NCBI RefSeq assembly: GCF_000150275.1 | Contig: NW_002060952.1 | Span: forward strand, 518,482 to 582,481 | Direction: 5' to 3' | Length of the DNA: 64,000 bases | DNA from: Trichoplax adhaerens | Taxonomy: Eukaryota > Placozoa > Uniplacotomia > Trichoplacea > Trichoplacidae | In this document: positions 1 to 13,400 of the stretch, in pieces | Position numbering within the stretch: the stretch's first letter is position 1 | Layout of the letters: every line of letters begins with the position of its first letter | Position numbers and translations under genes: made by a program | The notes under the pieces: generated by a model | What the model saw: only the letters and a program-made list of their open reading frames with translations | What the model was told of the DNA's origin: nothing | The model's database searches: none

Positions 1-260
1 CTACTTTATATCACTCCTTTTCTATGAGCTTGTACCTTACTCCCAATAGTAACAATCTATTTATTATCGCCATTGCGTTCTAATGAAACATTGCCCACAG
101 ATGAATTATCGACCGTAGTATGCATTTCAATCTTTACACTTAATGTCGCACGAATTAGGCTTGTATCATTGTTAAGTATTAATAATGTGCTATGCTGTGG
201 CATATTAGTTAATCGGATTACTTAAAAGTTGTGATCATTCTTCACGTTTGTACATTACAG

Positions 261-1392
261 GTACCAAATTTGGCGCTGTACTTGATATGCTGACAGATAG
301 GTACGCCCTACTACACAGTATACAGTATGCTATTATATAGAACGAATAGGATTACTACATAGAAACTACCCTATGTAAAGGATGATAATTATCACTGTAT
401 TGCTTACTCATATACACGTATCTCTCAATGGGCCAATAAAGATATAGTAGATATTTCTTATGACAAGTTATTTTCTTTGTCAGATGTTGCACTGTTTGCT
501 TAATGGTGGTATTGGCAAAATTTTACGAAGACTATTACTTGATGTTTCAATTCTTGATTGCCCTTGATATTACCAGTCATTGGTTTCATATGTACAGGTA
601 ACATACGTAATGCAATATCCAATGTAGTTCTGTAGGAGGGACAACGATCGAATTCTTACTAAATGAACCTCCTATTATAATTATTTAATTGATCCCACAC
701 TGCTGCATACATATTATTAAACACTACTAACTGTAATATGTTCTCTACTTACAGTTCCTTCCTTAAAGGCAGTAGCAGTCATAAACATATCGATTTATCT
801 GGAAATCCTTTGTTGAGATTATATTATACATCCAGAGTAAGTAAATTTCTGTGTATTTAAAGCACTTTAATATTTGAATACATTGATTCTAATCTAATTT
901 TTTTTCAATAGCCTGTTTTATTCTTTATGTGTGCTGGAAACGAGTTTTTCTTCGCGATGTTGTATCTACTCCACTTTGAAGAAGGGCCCGCAGGTAAAAG
1001 TCACCCAAGACCATAAAATACTTAATTATAAGCTTTCATTCCACACCAGTGGCATTATACGAATATTTTGAAATGTGTATTTCGTATACCTGCTCATGTC
1101 TGTAATCTTTTAGTTTATTTTTATTTCGCAATACGAATGTAATTAAAGGAGCTTAAAGAATTTCTTAGTATAGAAAATATATTCGATAATCTTATGTACG
1201 TATGATGTTGATCCATTTTAATTTTTAGTCAACTATGGCAGCACTTCAATCGGGTTATGGAAACTCATTGCTTGGATCTCCCTTCCAGTGTGTATTTTAA
1301 AGCAATTAATTAGTATTGTCCATCTCATCACTGCATCCCAGAATATTGCTAATGCCGATTTAGCGGAAAGGGAAACACCTAAAAAGCAGTAA
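261..1392 (+). CDS. CDIPT: CDP-diacylglycerol--inositol 3-phosphatidyltransferase (PI synthase), 3' part
   Basis: The product joins CDP-diacylglycerol and myo-inositol into phosphatidylinositol in the ER membrane. Five coding exons are visible: 261-300, 484-597, 755-836, 912-993 and 1229-1392 (TAA stop). All join in phase with GT-AG borders. The first visible exon encodes FGAVLDMLTD, the second half of the CDP-alcohol phosphotransferase signature (G-x3-D-x3-D). Later exons give ITSHWFHMYR, HIDLSGNPLLRLYYTSR and CAGNEFFFAMLYLLHFEEG, which track the animal enzyme to its C terminus, followed by a Lys-rich tail. The 5' exons with the start and the DG-x2-AR half lie before the window. Identity is secure. 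It faces the hAT-like gene tail to tail, and another phosphoinositide gene (PITP) lies 9 kb away. Confidence 0.95.
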
Positions 1393-2756
1393 TTGTTGAA
1401 AGCGGTGTAAAATATGTTGTTTAGCAAGATATTTTAGACATAAACGCAATTTATGAAAATTTTATAGCTAGATCTATTATTTGATCTTAAAGACTACAGA
1501 TATAAATTAATCTTTCTTAACTTAATTTAAAATCCAAAGTTTTATTACGTGCCTGCGGTAACGTTATTAGATCTAGACCCTTTCTTCTTATAATGATTGT
1601 AAATGGATAATAAATAATGGGCATTTTGTCGAGCTATAACGAGCCAAATAGTATTTAAGTCTAAATGGTTGGCACAAACACAAAGAGTGATGTACCTTTT
1701 TTTAATGACGCAATCGAACTTTTCTCTGTTAAGTTAAGATTCCTTAGTCTTATCACTGTCTTGTATTAAGAGTAAGAACTAATTATTTAATTATCTCTAA
1801 AGGTGTTCTGTAACATATATAATGTTATAAATTGAGTAATAAATATTCATTTCAGGACTTAGTCATCAAATGTATTTTTTATGATCAATTATTGGAGTTT
1901 AGTATTTTGAGGCTTCACGGTACAAGTTCCAAAATTTTAAATTTTCTGATCAATACGCGTATTGATCTTAGGAAATACAGTAGACAGAAAAAAATAATAT
2001 TATAACCGATTGATTAGTCATGTCGCTTTCTTAACCATAAGGGAACGTGAATCGGAATAAACCAGTATGAACATGCTCTAATCCGAATCGTTGTACTCTC
2101 CAAGTGCATAGAATTTCCGCTTACACCACATACTGCGATAGTCGGTTGTTGCCGTATACCAGAAATTATACAGTAGGCCTGGATTGCATGTTGTCAATAG
2201 AAATTATATTATAATTATTAAAATGCGGCCGGGGGGTGTTCCGAGTGTTTGTATCTATGAAATGATACTATGATACAGTAGCATCAGACATGATACTCAG
2301 GGCTACTAAGGAAACACTAAAATCATACAAAGCTATTATTACGAATCCCAAGTATTTTCACTTAAGTGTAATGTTTTCATTAACACCAGTTTAAGTAGCA
2401 CCAATGATACAATTAAAGTCAGTCCTAAACTAAACCAGCAACGATACAAGGAGCAGCAATAATGCACACTTTGTGAACATGACTGGACATCGGCTCTACT
2501 TGTGAGAGTAAATCGATGTGTGAGTATAATATTGTCCTTTACAGATAAATTCACAGTAGCTATTTATTACAGTTTGACTTTATTGTACTACCAATGGCTA
2601 TAATTTACAAATTTAATGGCGCCAAACGATAACTACCTAAAATATTTGATTTAAAGTGACTAGATTAATCAAAATGGAAGTCCAGCGCACAAAAATAACG
2701 AAACTTTGCAAAATGTTGATCATAGTGCATTAACGCAACTTGTTCGCAATTCTCTT
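1393..2756. other. Convergent intergenic region
   Basis: This is AT-rich sequence between two gene 3' ends. A possible AATAAA signal for CDIPT lies near 1839-1845. A short GC-rich patch sits at about 2225-2240. I see no exon with conserved coding on either strand and no TACAGTAC cluster. Confidence 0.6.
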
Positions 2757-5700
2757 CTAGGAGGAGTAGGACATTGTCTCCTGTCGCGCAATACCGTAGT
2801 TGTAAGAGATAAACAGTCGCTTGCATAGCTCTTTATCGTATTTATCATCGTGATTTAAATTGTCGGAAAATTTGTCGAATTTATCAAAAAATCTTTCGCA
2901 AGAGATGGAACTTGCAGGAATACTAAAAATATTTCTAGCCACCTTTCGAAGAGTAGGGCAGCTTGTACACGAACTCCAGTATTTCATTATATCATACTGC
3001 AAGTCATTAGCCACTACTGGCTTAGGTGTTTCAATATATTCAAGCAATTCTTCTTTAACTCCCTTAACTTGTTTTAAATTCTGGCCAAAAAAGTATTTAG
3101 CTAAATTAAGACCTGACATACTACTTTGTGTTTGCTGCTTGACAAGCGGTTTATTCGCCTCAATGTTGTCACCACTAATGCCTTCTTGTTCTTGCGAAGA
3201 CCTGATATCGGAAGTCTTCGGATTATCAATTTGCCGCATCATATCCAAGACATTATCGTGTAAAGTATCCCTCTTCAATTTATCTAGCCATGGAGTATCT
3301 TTTGTTAAAGGATTCAAAAAAGCAGCAACTTTATGCAAATTTTGAATAATAAAGTGTCGCTGTAGTTGTACCATTAACTCTTTGCGAATGGCTGCTTGTA
3401 GGTTACTATCTGGATTAGACTGCACATCATAACTTTCCATCAGAGATAAATATATTGGCCAAACGTAATGTAATGTTGAACACCTCTCATCTTTAACTAA
3501 CTCAATTGCCTCCATCAATGGACTAAACATATCGACAACTTCCTACATTTTTCAAAAATGCATAAAAAAATTGACTACCAAATTTATAAATGCATTAAGT
3601 TCTGAGATCTGATTATATACCTTCAATTCTTCTTTAGTTCTATTTGTATGGAATAAGCATACTAATTGAACGTCGTCTGTTTGATTACTGGTGAGCTCTT
3701 TAGCGGCTTGAATCACTTCTTCAAAAGTGTCAATAATTGATAGCAGCATTACCGACAATGTACTAGGATCGGAAGGGTTATATTGTCTTAGCTTTCTCTA
3801 AAGCAAGAAAATAATAATATATGTCAGCTATTTTGTATACTACTGGAGTACTAACGCAATACATTCATCTGTATAAGCAACTTATACGTTAAATATTACA
3901 TAAATATTTAATTGCCGCTCATCCACTTTTAGCAAATTAATGACAGCTGTGCACTGATTTACGATCTCTTCCAAAGCCGTAATATTTTTGATGGTATTAC
4001 TTATCATTAACTTGATAACATGAAAATAGCTATTTAAGCCTTCTATACGTGATGTTTCAGGCTATAAGTAAGAAATAATAGTATGAAAGTGAAAAATATA
4101 GTAAACGTTAGTAACATTAATCACCTACGATTACATCAGTATAGTATAAAATTTAAAGCATCATTACGATTAAACTGGAATCGCTTGTGATCATGTAAAG
4201 TCCATTTGCCGTTGACAGTTTAAAACTTTCCAATGTTGCGTTGATCTCATTTAAAATATGTTGCGGTGAATTATCCTTAAATTAAAGATCAATTTGGAAA
4301 CCAGATACTGTTATTATTTTATCATTGAAAGAACAGTAGTACGCTATACACAAGGTATCTACAGTATATTGTAGAAATACCTGGACCAAAAATGAGTGTA
4401 GATTGACAGTGCGAACATTAAAAGATTTGTTGACCATATGTAGCATTATGCAAAGAAAAACTTTATCACCACTTCCAGTCCACTTTTCAATGGAAACTGT
4501 ATTTGATTTGGACTCAGCAGAGAGCACCTTGATTTGAGATATCAATGTAGTATGTAATTCTGAGAGAGCTGCATTAATGTGACGTTCATGCGGTAAGTAA
4601 CATGATACATCAAACTTGCCATGTCCTGCAGCTTCATTAACTAAAGCTATAATAGATGATTAAGTAGATAAGATAAGTCAATGTAGAGAGATGTTAACAT
4701 TTGACGTGCCATAAATATATCTACTACTACAAAATGAAATGTATTATCAATTATTACAGTGCGTACTACGCTAACAATATTAGTTCGTACCTTGAGAAAA
4801 GCGTATGAAACCTTCACCATGAATAGTTGAAAAAGGGATTGAATCTGTTAGAAAAAGCTGTCGTATACAACACAAAAATAGATAAAGTGCTGTTAAAACA
4901 GAAGTGAAAAGACTTTAAAGATTTATCCACGAATGTATACTTACGTTCATACTTGCATAAAGAAGATTTTTACGAATGTCTGATTTCGATGTAAAAATTG
5001 AAGAGGGAACTTTGATGTCACCTGCTAAAGGTTTACTTTTCTTGGATATTTGCATTTTCATAAGCGGAGATTTCGATACTAAAATAAAAATGTAAACAAG
5101 TTTATTAATTTTAACATTTCATGACCGCGATGTATAAAATATAGACTAATTACTTATTGTCTTTCTTCTTTTGGGATCTTTAGTCGACGGACTTCCTTTC
5201 GTAGGCCTGCTGTTGTCAGTATCGCATATCTCTATATGTTTTTGTAGGTTAGATGTTGTACCTTGTCCGTATGCTAAGAGTTTCTCGCAACCCTGGCACA
5301 CCACATAATTATCAACTATTGTGTCGCCAACAGAAATACGGCAAACCCCGGACCATACTTTCGATCTGTAGCCTTCTTGACGTATATATATTGCTGAACC
5401 ATCCTCTAAAGCCTTTAATAGTGCTTGCTTATCTAGTGGTGTTCTACTAGATCGTCTACGTTTCTTGATATCAAAAGACGAATTTTGACCTAATATTTGG
5501 TAGTGATTGATACCCGAAAGTAAGACTTAATTTATTATAATTTCTCGAATCCTATGAAACTTTCATAATGATCGATGATGCTACTTTGTTACATGTGAAC
5601 TAGCCATATAGTAAGGATTGAAACGGAATTGCGTGTTATAGACGATGTTATAATTACGTGAGAAGCATTATTATAATTTACTTAGAATTGATATAATAGT

Positions 5701-5972
5701 AGTGCATACAGTAATAAATAAATAATAATATTGCAGATCCAACATACTGGCAATAAGCTTATCCGAAATTAAAATTACTTATTACTTCCATACTAATAAG
5801 TGCCTTGGTATTTAATAAATGAATTAAATAGGAATTAGTAAATTAGCTGCAAAATAACGCTCAGTATTTGCTTAACGTTGTAGCTTACACATATATACCA
5901 TAGGTAATTTAAATTAAAACCATATCACTTACACTGATCAACTAGTATTGGTGAATTGCTCTCCTCTGCCAT
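2757..5972 (-). CDS. hAT-family transposase-like protein, spliced and intact (BED finger + hATC dimerisation domain)
   Basis: Nine exons join in phase: 5933-5972 (ATG), 5154-5489, 4953-5078, 4791-4844, 4381-4646, 4168-4275, 3900-4061, 3621-3797 and 2757-3542 (TAG). Together they give about 684 residues. A basic patch KKRRR (residues 22-26) precedes a BED-type zinc finger with C78, C81, H98 and C102. Next come the Hermes-like segment SIPFSTIHGEGFIRF, the RNase-H-like core, and the C-terminal hAT dimerisation motif (KVARNIFSIPASSISCERFF, Glu near 639). Length and order match hAT transposases such as Hermes (about 612 aa). Two things suggest a domesticated gene rather than a mobile copy: eight coding introns with no internal stop, and SIEKW (E239), where hAT enzymes usually carry the first catalytic Asp (x-D-x-W). 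I saw no terminal inverted repeats at its ends. Function is unknown; DNA binding is inferred. Confidence 0.88.
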
Positions 5973-7320
5973 CGTAATTATTATAGCAAAATTGTTGATT
6001 ATATTGTTGGAATCTTCATAGCATACAGCGGTATTATTATAAGATAATTAATCAGGATAAATAAAAAGTAATACAGTAGTTAGTATACATAGTCAGAACA
6101 GATCAGATTTGTATTTATATGCTATAACATATCATAAAATATAATTATTTACTTGATACGATAACATCTATAATTCGTAGTCAGTTTAGACATACAAATT
6201 TCCGAATACAGTAATGCAAGTTTTGCAGTACCAATTGCAGTATTTAGGTATACGTTGAAATTGCTTATCTCGATTTGTCAAATAAAAGCGATTACTCATG
6301 ATGTGCACAAATATACACTTGTATTTACGAATAGGATGTACAGCTGTAACTAGAATAATACACGTATCATTTGTAGTCTATAACGCCAGCATAACTCAGT
6401 GTTATAGCAAAAGACTGCATTCATGTAGCACTTGAAAGTGGACAGAAATTATTGCACACTATCCATAGCTATATGCAAATACGAAACGTTAGTAGTATAA
6501 TACTGCATATTAGTCTTTGGTATATGTACTTGATCGGTAATACTGTAATTTGTGCTCAAACAACAAGCATCGTGACGAATGAGCTCCTTAATGTAACATA
6601 TTGAGAAATCTTGCAATACTACATGCATCATCTTCGTATAATAGTCTCAAGTCCAATAATAATAATAATGGTATTTTGAGGGCCAAACAGCACCTATACA
6701 CGAAGTATTACAAGTGGGATAATCTACCTACTAGTTTATTGTAATTGTAGTGGAATATAAAAGTCTTCCATAGCTGCAAAATTGAAGTTCTCAGTATAAC
6801 AATGAGTATGTACAGAGATTCGCCCATCAGTTCATCATTAATTTATCAAATCAACCATCATTTATTTAAAATAATCATGACTAATCAATAACTATACTGC
6901 AGCTTATCGAATAGGAAGGGTATCGTAGAGCAAGAATTTTTTAATCTCACCACAGAATAAAACATTTTCATATTCTTCATGATTGAATTTGTAATCCTTA
7001 CATGTACATTGAACAAGATGAAGACTTTTATGCCGCGTTAGGATTATATCCAGACTCTTGATCAGTTACTAAATAATTACGAACTCATTCATCCAACGAA
7101 CTACTGTATTGTGTTGTATCATTACAATAATAATAATGCTAATGATAATTATTCAATTTAGGGAAAATTATTAAAATAGAAGATCAATTTTTATCAATTT
7201 TAATATAAGCGTACTGTATATGTACACTAAGAGTACTGTAGAGTAGAGTAGAGAGCAGTGAATTCAATTCCTGTCAAGATCAAATGCTTTAATGAATTCT
7301 CCAGTCTATCATTGCGACCG
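5973..7320. other. Intergenic region upstream of the hAT-like gene
   Basis: AT-rich sequence with no recognisable exon. It presumably includes the promoter of the gene starting at 5972. Short ORFs here show no codon structure or family match. Confidence 0.5.
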
Positions 7321-8268
7321 TAGAGTAAGTCACAGTAAAATAACTTTGTTTCATATCAAGATAAAATGTGCAAATTGTTAAGTCTATCATTTTCTTGTAT
7401 CTTACTAGACCGAATCGGCTTATTTCTGTATTTGGAGCACCTTTATTCAGTAGTAGAGTAAATTGGAATTTCGCCATTTCCTATCGACATTATGAAATAT
7501 TTTCCAGTAGCAACATTACTCCCTGGAAAGTACACGAAGCGCTCGCATAATATAAACAATAATTATTTCATCTTGTCTTTGCCTATCCTCGATGGCATAT
7601 CTAATGACTGCTTAACAGCATTCTCAGTTGTCGACAATTTGTGTTGATTCTACAGTACAGTATCATCGTATGTAAATAACTTTGTTTCATATCAAGATAA
7701 AATAAGCCAATGGTTAAGTCTATCAGCATTCTCAGTTGTCGACAATTTGTGTTGATGCTACAGTACAGTATCATCGTATGTACGACAGGCTATTTAGAGT
7801 AAGCCACAGTAAAATAACTTTGTTTCATATCAAGATAAAATGTACCAATTGTTAAGTCTATCATTCCCTTTTATCTTGCTAGACCGAATCGGCTTATTTC
7901 TGTACTTGGAGCACCTTTACTCAGTAGTAGAGTAAATTGGAATTTCGCCATTTCCTATCAACATCATGAAATATTTTCCAGTAGCAACATTACTCCCTGG
8001 AAAGTACACGAAGCGCTCGCATAATATAAACAATAATTATTTCATCTTGTCTTTGCCTATCCTCGATGGCATATCTAATGACTGCTTAACAGCATTCTCA
8101 GTTGTCGACAATTTGTGTTGATTCTACAGTACAGTATCATCGTATGTAAATAACTTTGTTTCATATCAAGATAAAATAAGCCAATGGTTAAGTCTATCAG
8201 CATTCTCAGTTGTCGACAATTTGTGTTGATTCTACAGTACAGAATCATCGTATGTACGACAGGCTAAT
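7321..8268. repeat. Direct tandem duplication of a 474-bp unit, with nested subrepeats
   Basis: The block 7321-7794 is repeated at 7795-8268 with scattered substitutions; for example TAGAGTAAGTCACAG at 7321 matches TAGAGTAAGCCACAG at 7795. Inside each copy a second element is itself doubled. It contains TTTCATATCAAGATAAAA and GTTGTCGACAATTTGTG and ends in CTACAGTACAG. Conservation of whole segments without an open frame points to recent duplication of non-coding DNA. Confidence 0.85.
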
Positions 8269-8753
8269 TTGGTCGACTCGATTCAATCATCTATCCGACA
8301 CTCGATTTTCAAGATTTTCACGGCGTTTCTCTGCTGTATCAGCACGATTTTCACGCCAATTGACACTTGCTACTATTTCTGAATCTCTTTCTTACTGTAT
8401 ATCAAATTATCAATCGGTTAATCCAAAACAATTTGCAGAACATCAGTAGTCCTACCTCCCCAAAAAGTTGTAATTTGCTTTGGCTTAATCTCGGTTCGGA
8501 TTCGGATCGGATTTTTCACCACCACAACTGCATAGCGTCTGGCCAAAATTGGCCTACAAATACGATAGATCCAACTTGGCAAGGGATTACAACCACACGC
8601 CTGCTCCTGCTTACGTTATGCACTGGCAGAGTCGGCCAGTGTATCATGCACTTGCGGCCTACAGTACATCCGGCACAGGGCAGTAGTGTACTCTACAGTA
8701 CTGTGTACTGTAGAGTACCACAATGCAATAGAGACTGAACGTACAGTAGAGTA
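8269..8753. other. Intergenic sequence with scattered TACAGTAC motifs
   Basis: This lies between two repeat arrays. From about 8685 to 8755 there are several overlapping TACAGTA/TACTGTA words of the palindrome family seen elsewhere. The ORFs at 8210-8449 and 8367-8738 have no family match. Confidence 0.5.
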
Positions 8754-9070
8754 CTGCAAAGGATGCCAAACTTGATACTAAACTTGATGCCAAACTGGAT
8801 ACTAAACTTGATGCCAAACTTGTCGAATTTGGTGTTGAAATTATGTTTTCATAGAACTCTATAACGTATAGTGCAGTACTGTAAAAAGGATGCCAAACTT
8901 ATCTAATTTGGTGTTGAAATTGTGTTTTCATAGAACTCTATAACGTATAGTATAGCACTGCAAAGGATGCCAAACTTGATGCCAAACTTGATGCCAAACT
9001 TGATGCCAAACTTGATCCCAAACTTGATCCCAAACTTACCTAATTTGGTGTTGAAATTGTGTTTTCATAG
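8754..9070. repeat. Minisatellite of ATGCCAAACTTG units
   Basis: Twelve-base units (ATGCCAAACTTG and variants such as ATACTAAACTTG and ATCCCAAACTTG) form three runs starting near 8763, 8889 and 8967. Each run is followed by the same spacer, which includes TTTGGTGTTGAAATT and TTTCATAGAACT. The structure is therefore a higher-order repeat of about 80-120 bp in which the 12-mer count varies from copy to copy. Confidence 0.85.
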
Positions 9071-10484
9071 AACTTCAATCGTCGTCGATTTTTCATCAGA
9101 CACCCTGCACTGCAGTACAAAATGGCCGTTTTTCCTCCAAATAACAGCACTGACTGATATCAAACCAATTTTTCACTACTTGACTACGTTTAGGATCTTA
9201 AATTAACGTATAGACACATTTACTAATCTTTGAGTCAATTGGATGGATAGAAATGGTTGTAGAGAGAGCAATCAACTTTCATTCATACTTTTACGAACAT
9301 ATCTGATAGGAATAGAAATGTTGCTAGCAGTACTGTAATCTTTTACCGAAGGACATGACAAAATTCAACGAAGATCCTAACAAAATGAGTTTCACGCATG
9401 CAAATAGTTGAAAGACACTAGTAGGCAAAAACGCATCAAACATCCATGCAATCTAAAGTCTAGATACAGTCACAAACTTGACAAGGTTGGGGAAGTCGCC
9501 TGTTAATGGTCCATTTCGAAGTTGCTTCTACCCAAATGGAATTAAACAATTTGGGGAAGTGGTTCAACAGTTTTGAATTAAATCTTTCCAGCCAATGACA
9601 TACTAATAGACAATTCGCTTTCCCTTTCGAACATCCGAATATGGTTTATTGCAAGCCAGTGATTACGTCAGTTACTACATCATACATTCAATGGTTCAGA
9701 TCATAACCTGCTGTGATACATTTCATTATAATGGATTGAATGATAGCACATCAAATCTCTTAATGTATATCTAAGGCGTATTATAAGCCTTTCCTCCAGA
9801 TCTGAAGCAGTTCTTGAAGTGTAGATAGAGCCCTACGACCCCGCTAGGTCTGGCTACTTTTTGACTGATAACGTAATAAAATTCAAAATAGGGCTTCATT
9901 GAAAGTACATTAAAAAATACAATGATTATAATTATCATAGTCAATTTACAAGTGTCGGCACCCATCAGCACTTTCAATTTCTGGTAATTAAAATCTCACT
10001 ATCTTTGCTATCAAGAGTGTATTCTCAGTTAGCTAACTAATAATAATAACAAATGGCAGCATTTTACAATACATTTTCTTAATAATTGACAATTTATATT
10101 CTGTGAAATAGGTTAGGATACTATAGACATTTGATAAGTTGGAGCTAAATAAGGAGCTCTAAGTAATTTACGAATTGAAATAGCTATTTCTAGATGAGGA
10201 ACAAACCAATCGACAATACTAATAACAATTAATATGACAATATAGACCAGGCTTCAACTAAGGATATGCTTTATAAACTAAATTACTGATTGCAATATGC
10301 AATTAATACCGCAGTTGGCTCATAAGGTACAACAATTGAGAACGAATAGACAAGAATAGTCTAGGGTATCAAATCCCCCAACATAGAAGCCACCGAAGTT
10401 GCTGTATCAGTGTTAGTATTAAATTCTCCAGATAGCCAATGATTACCAAGATTAAAGCTCAAGTACTCTAACAATCTGTATCAT
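9071..10484. other. Intergenic region downstream of PITP
   Basis: AT-rich sequence with no exon recognised on either strand. It contains the presumed 3' UTR of the PITP gene, which ends at 10485. Confidence 0.5.
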
Positions 10485-13400
10485 TTATTTTTCAACAGTT
10501 CCACGAAGACCGTCCTTATGCCGTCGCTGATTAGTACAAAATTAAGGTAGAGTATCTTATTAAAGTTTCCTATTTTCCTAATTGAATGCCATAAAGTATT
10601 TAATAGCAGAAATTAGCACGTACCTCATTCAGTTCATCTTTTATTTTACTTTCTAATTCTCTTATATCCTCCATAGTCATGCCATACCATTCATCAAGTG
10701 TGCAGAATAACTGGCGGTTAAAGTTAAGGAAAAGTCGCCTTTCAGCCTAAAGCACAAGTACAATCAAGCAAAATATTAAAATCTTACTGTACCATCTTTC
10801 AGGACAACACTTTAAAAAACTAACCTTTAAGGTAAAGCTTTCGACACGAGTCTGCAATCCCCACCATACAAACTCAATAGTCACAAGCTTATAGGCACAC
10901 ATATATGGGTTAATATTTTTCTATTACAGAACAAAAAATAACACCATGAATCGTTGCCTTTGTAATACGCGAATGCAATATCCATTCTATATCAGAAATA
11001 CCTGCCAATCACCAGTTAATAGGCCCCTACCAGTTTTAGTAGATTTAAACTTCGAAGGGTCTTCATTTGGATTATAATTCTGTAAATAATGCCATTTTAA
11101 GAAATAGTAGTTACACTTACTAATCTATGCCATTATTAATACATCCATATAATATAGCGTAATCTATACCGAGACAGGATCATTTCCAATGTCAATATGA
11201 ACAACGTCACGTTTAGCAAGTAGATCAGGGGGTAAGTTATGGACCTAACGAGTACGAGTAGAAATCATTACTAAGATGTTATTACCTAAGCGATAAGTAA
11301 CTCGCCTTAAAGATTAAGTATCAACATTATCTTAAAAGGAAGATTTACAACTACGTTTATAAACTGTATATTTACGAATACATAAGTTGTATCTCGACAC
11401 ACACATTAGCTATTTCGCCTTTATCAGGCTTATGCCAAGTTTCAATTTTTAAAACGAAACCTTTTTTCATGTATTCCGGATTCTAATTGTACCGTTAACA
11501 AAAAAGTAAGATCCATTTAATTAAAATTTCAATTACTATATTTGTGAATAAAGGAAAGTACATATAATAGTAAATAAGAAAAAGAATCCATTACAGCGTA
11601 CCGTTATGACTAAATGACAACAATATTTTCCGTTTCGCAGCCATAAGAATTTTCGAAATTTGAGGTAAAATTATTACCATATTAGAATTATCTACAGAAA
11701 GATCGATAAACTTGATATAATCTATTAGAAATATACAACATACTTGTTCTACAGTAAGGATAAGCATTCCAGGCTTTCTCATGCATCTCCATAGAGCCTC
11801 GAGGAGCTAACATTTGAATAAATCTAGGTACTTTTCTAAAGTAGATGGAAAGAATATATCGCAAAGTAACCAAAATTAGTAGTCAAATTTCCGAGATGAT
11901 GCCAACACTTATACTTTTTCATTTAACCATAATACTTCACTATCCAATGTTATAAAGTACCATAGACAATGTTTTGCAAATTTATACGTAGGTATAAGCG
12001 CAAACTTGTGATTTAATCAACGCTTTACAAAATTTTTAATATTCAATTAGAGTACAGTGTATAATGCTTCATTGTAGATAGTGTCTTGAGTTCTACCACA
12101 CCGATAATTATAATCACAACCATGATAGTTATCAGTTTACTGGAAAACTCAATATGTTTTTGCATACTTATCCCACCAAACAGTTTGTAAGAAAGCTAAA
12201 ACTGTTGGTTCTACAATTTGTATGCTATCGAGTGTTGGCGTTGCTATTGCTTAATAACAGATTTATCGTAATCTGAATATGCTCTTGCAATATAGAACCA
12301 GTAATATAGAATCTTATTTGCACTATACGCGTATCATAGGCAATCTATATACGTAACTATAGTATACTACTTGTACGGTATTGGTTAACTTAGTTCTGAC
12401 AAATATTGTATAACTACCAAAGAATAATTGAATTAACAATTTACAGCGTGTATCAGAGACTGTTTCGAGTAACTGCTGGGTAAATTAAAGTAGACGACGG
12501 TTTGCAACTAATTATTAAGAGATTATGTGTAGCCTACAATCCTCCATGTAGAGCAAATCTAGTAATCATTGTCCGTTTTCGTTTATCTACATTGTATAAT
12601 CTGCATAACTACGCACAATATAAAGTAGATCGTTCTACAGTAATATAAATGCATGTAACGATACAAAGGGTAAACAGTAAGGATCACAAAATAAACCATT
12701 CAATTTTTCAATTGATGTATAGAAGACATGTCGTAGGAAGACAAGCATGCTAATAAACAATAATTATGCCATTATTTTTAAGTTGTATTATTTACTAAAA
12801 AAGAAGACAACTAGCGTTAAGCTACGATTGCTAATTCTGAGTTTAGATGAAACTCTGCAAAATATAAACGGCAACACTCTATATGATATGGACAAGTCGA
12901 TTACAACTTTCTTGGCTATACCAGCACTCAATATTTTATCATTTTTATAATGAAGTAATTAATTAACTTGGTCCTTATTAACACGACAAACTATACAGTA
13001 CAATCATTTTAACATAGCTGTACTATATAGTCAATTAGCAATAGGATATTCTATTCGTATATAGCGGTAGTTGAAATATTGAAGAAAATGAACTAAGCGG
13101 CCATTTAATGAGTCGAAAGACAGACACTGTACCATAACACGACCAAACACTGGCTACGGACGTATGTAGTCTATTGATATGGTCAACTCCTAACCATACA
13201 AGCTTCAATAACTATATACAATACTGTACTACAGTGTACAGTAGATACGGACTGTAGACTGTGGAGTACTGTAATGTACTGTAGAGGTAAAAAGTTTTTC
13301 TTTCTTTCTACTTCTATGGCTGGATAGGCTGTAAATTGTGCTAAGTCTGTAATCTGCTTTGGAAATAATGCTACTATACTGTAGTAATAGAGTAAAGTCA

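Noticed and set aside
1-260. Further CDIPT exon at the window start
   Set aside because: No stretch matched the expected upstream protein or ended in a suitable donor; it reads as intron.
2860-3345. 161-residue plus-strand ORF
   Set aside because: Antisense shadow of the hATC-encoding last exon of the hAT-like gene.
2700-6300. Terminal inverted repeats or target-site duplications of an active hAT element
   Set aside because: No convincing matching ends were visible by eye; a computed search would be needed to exclude short TIRs.
8967-9206. ORF beginning with repeated MPNL
   Set aside because: Reads the 12-bp minisatellite; no splice context or family match.
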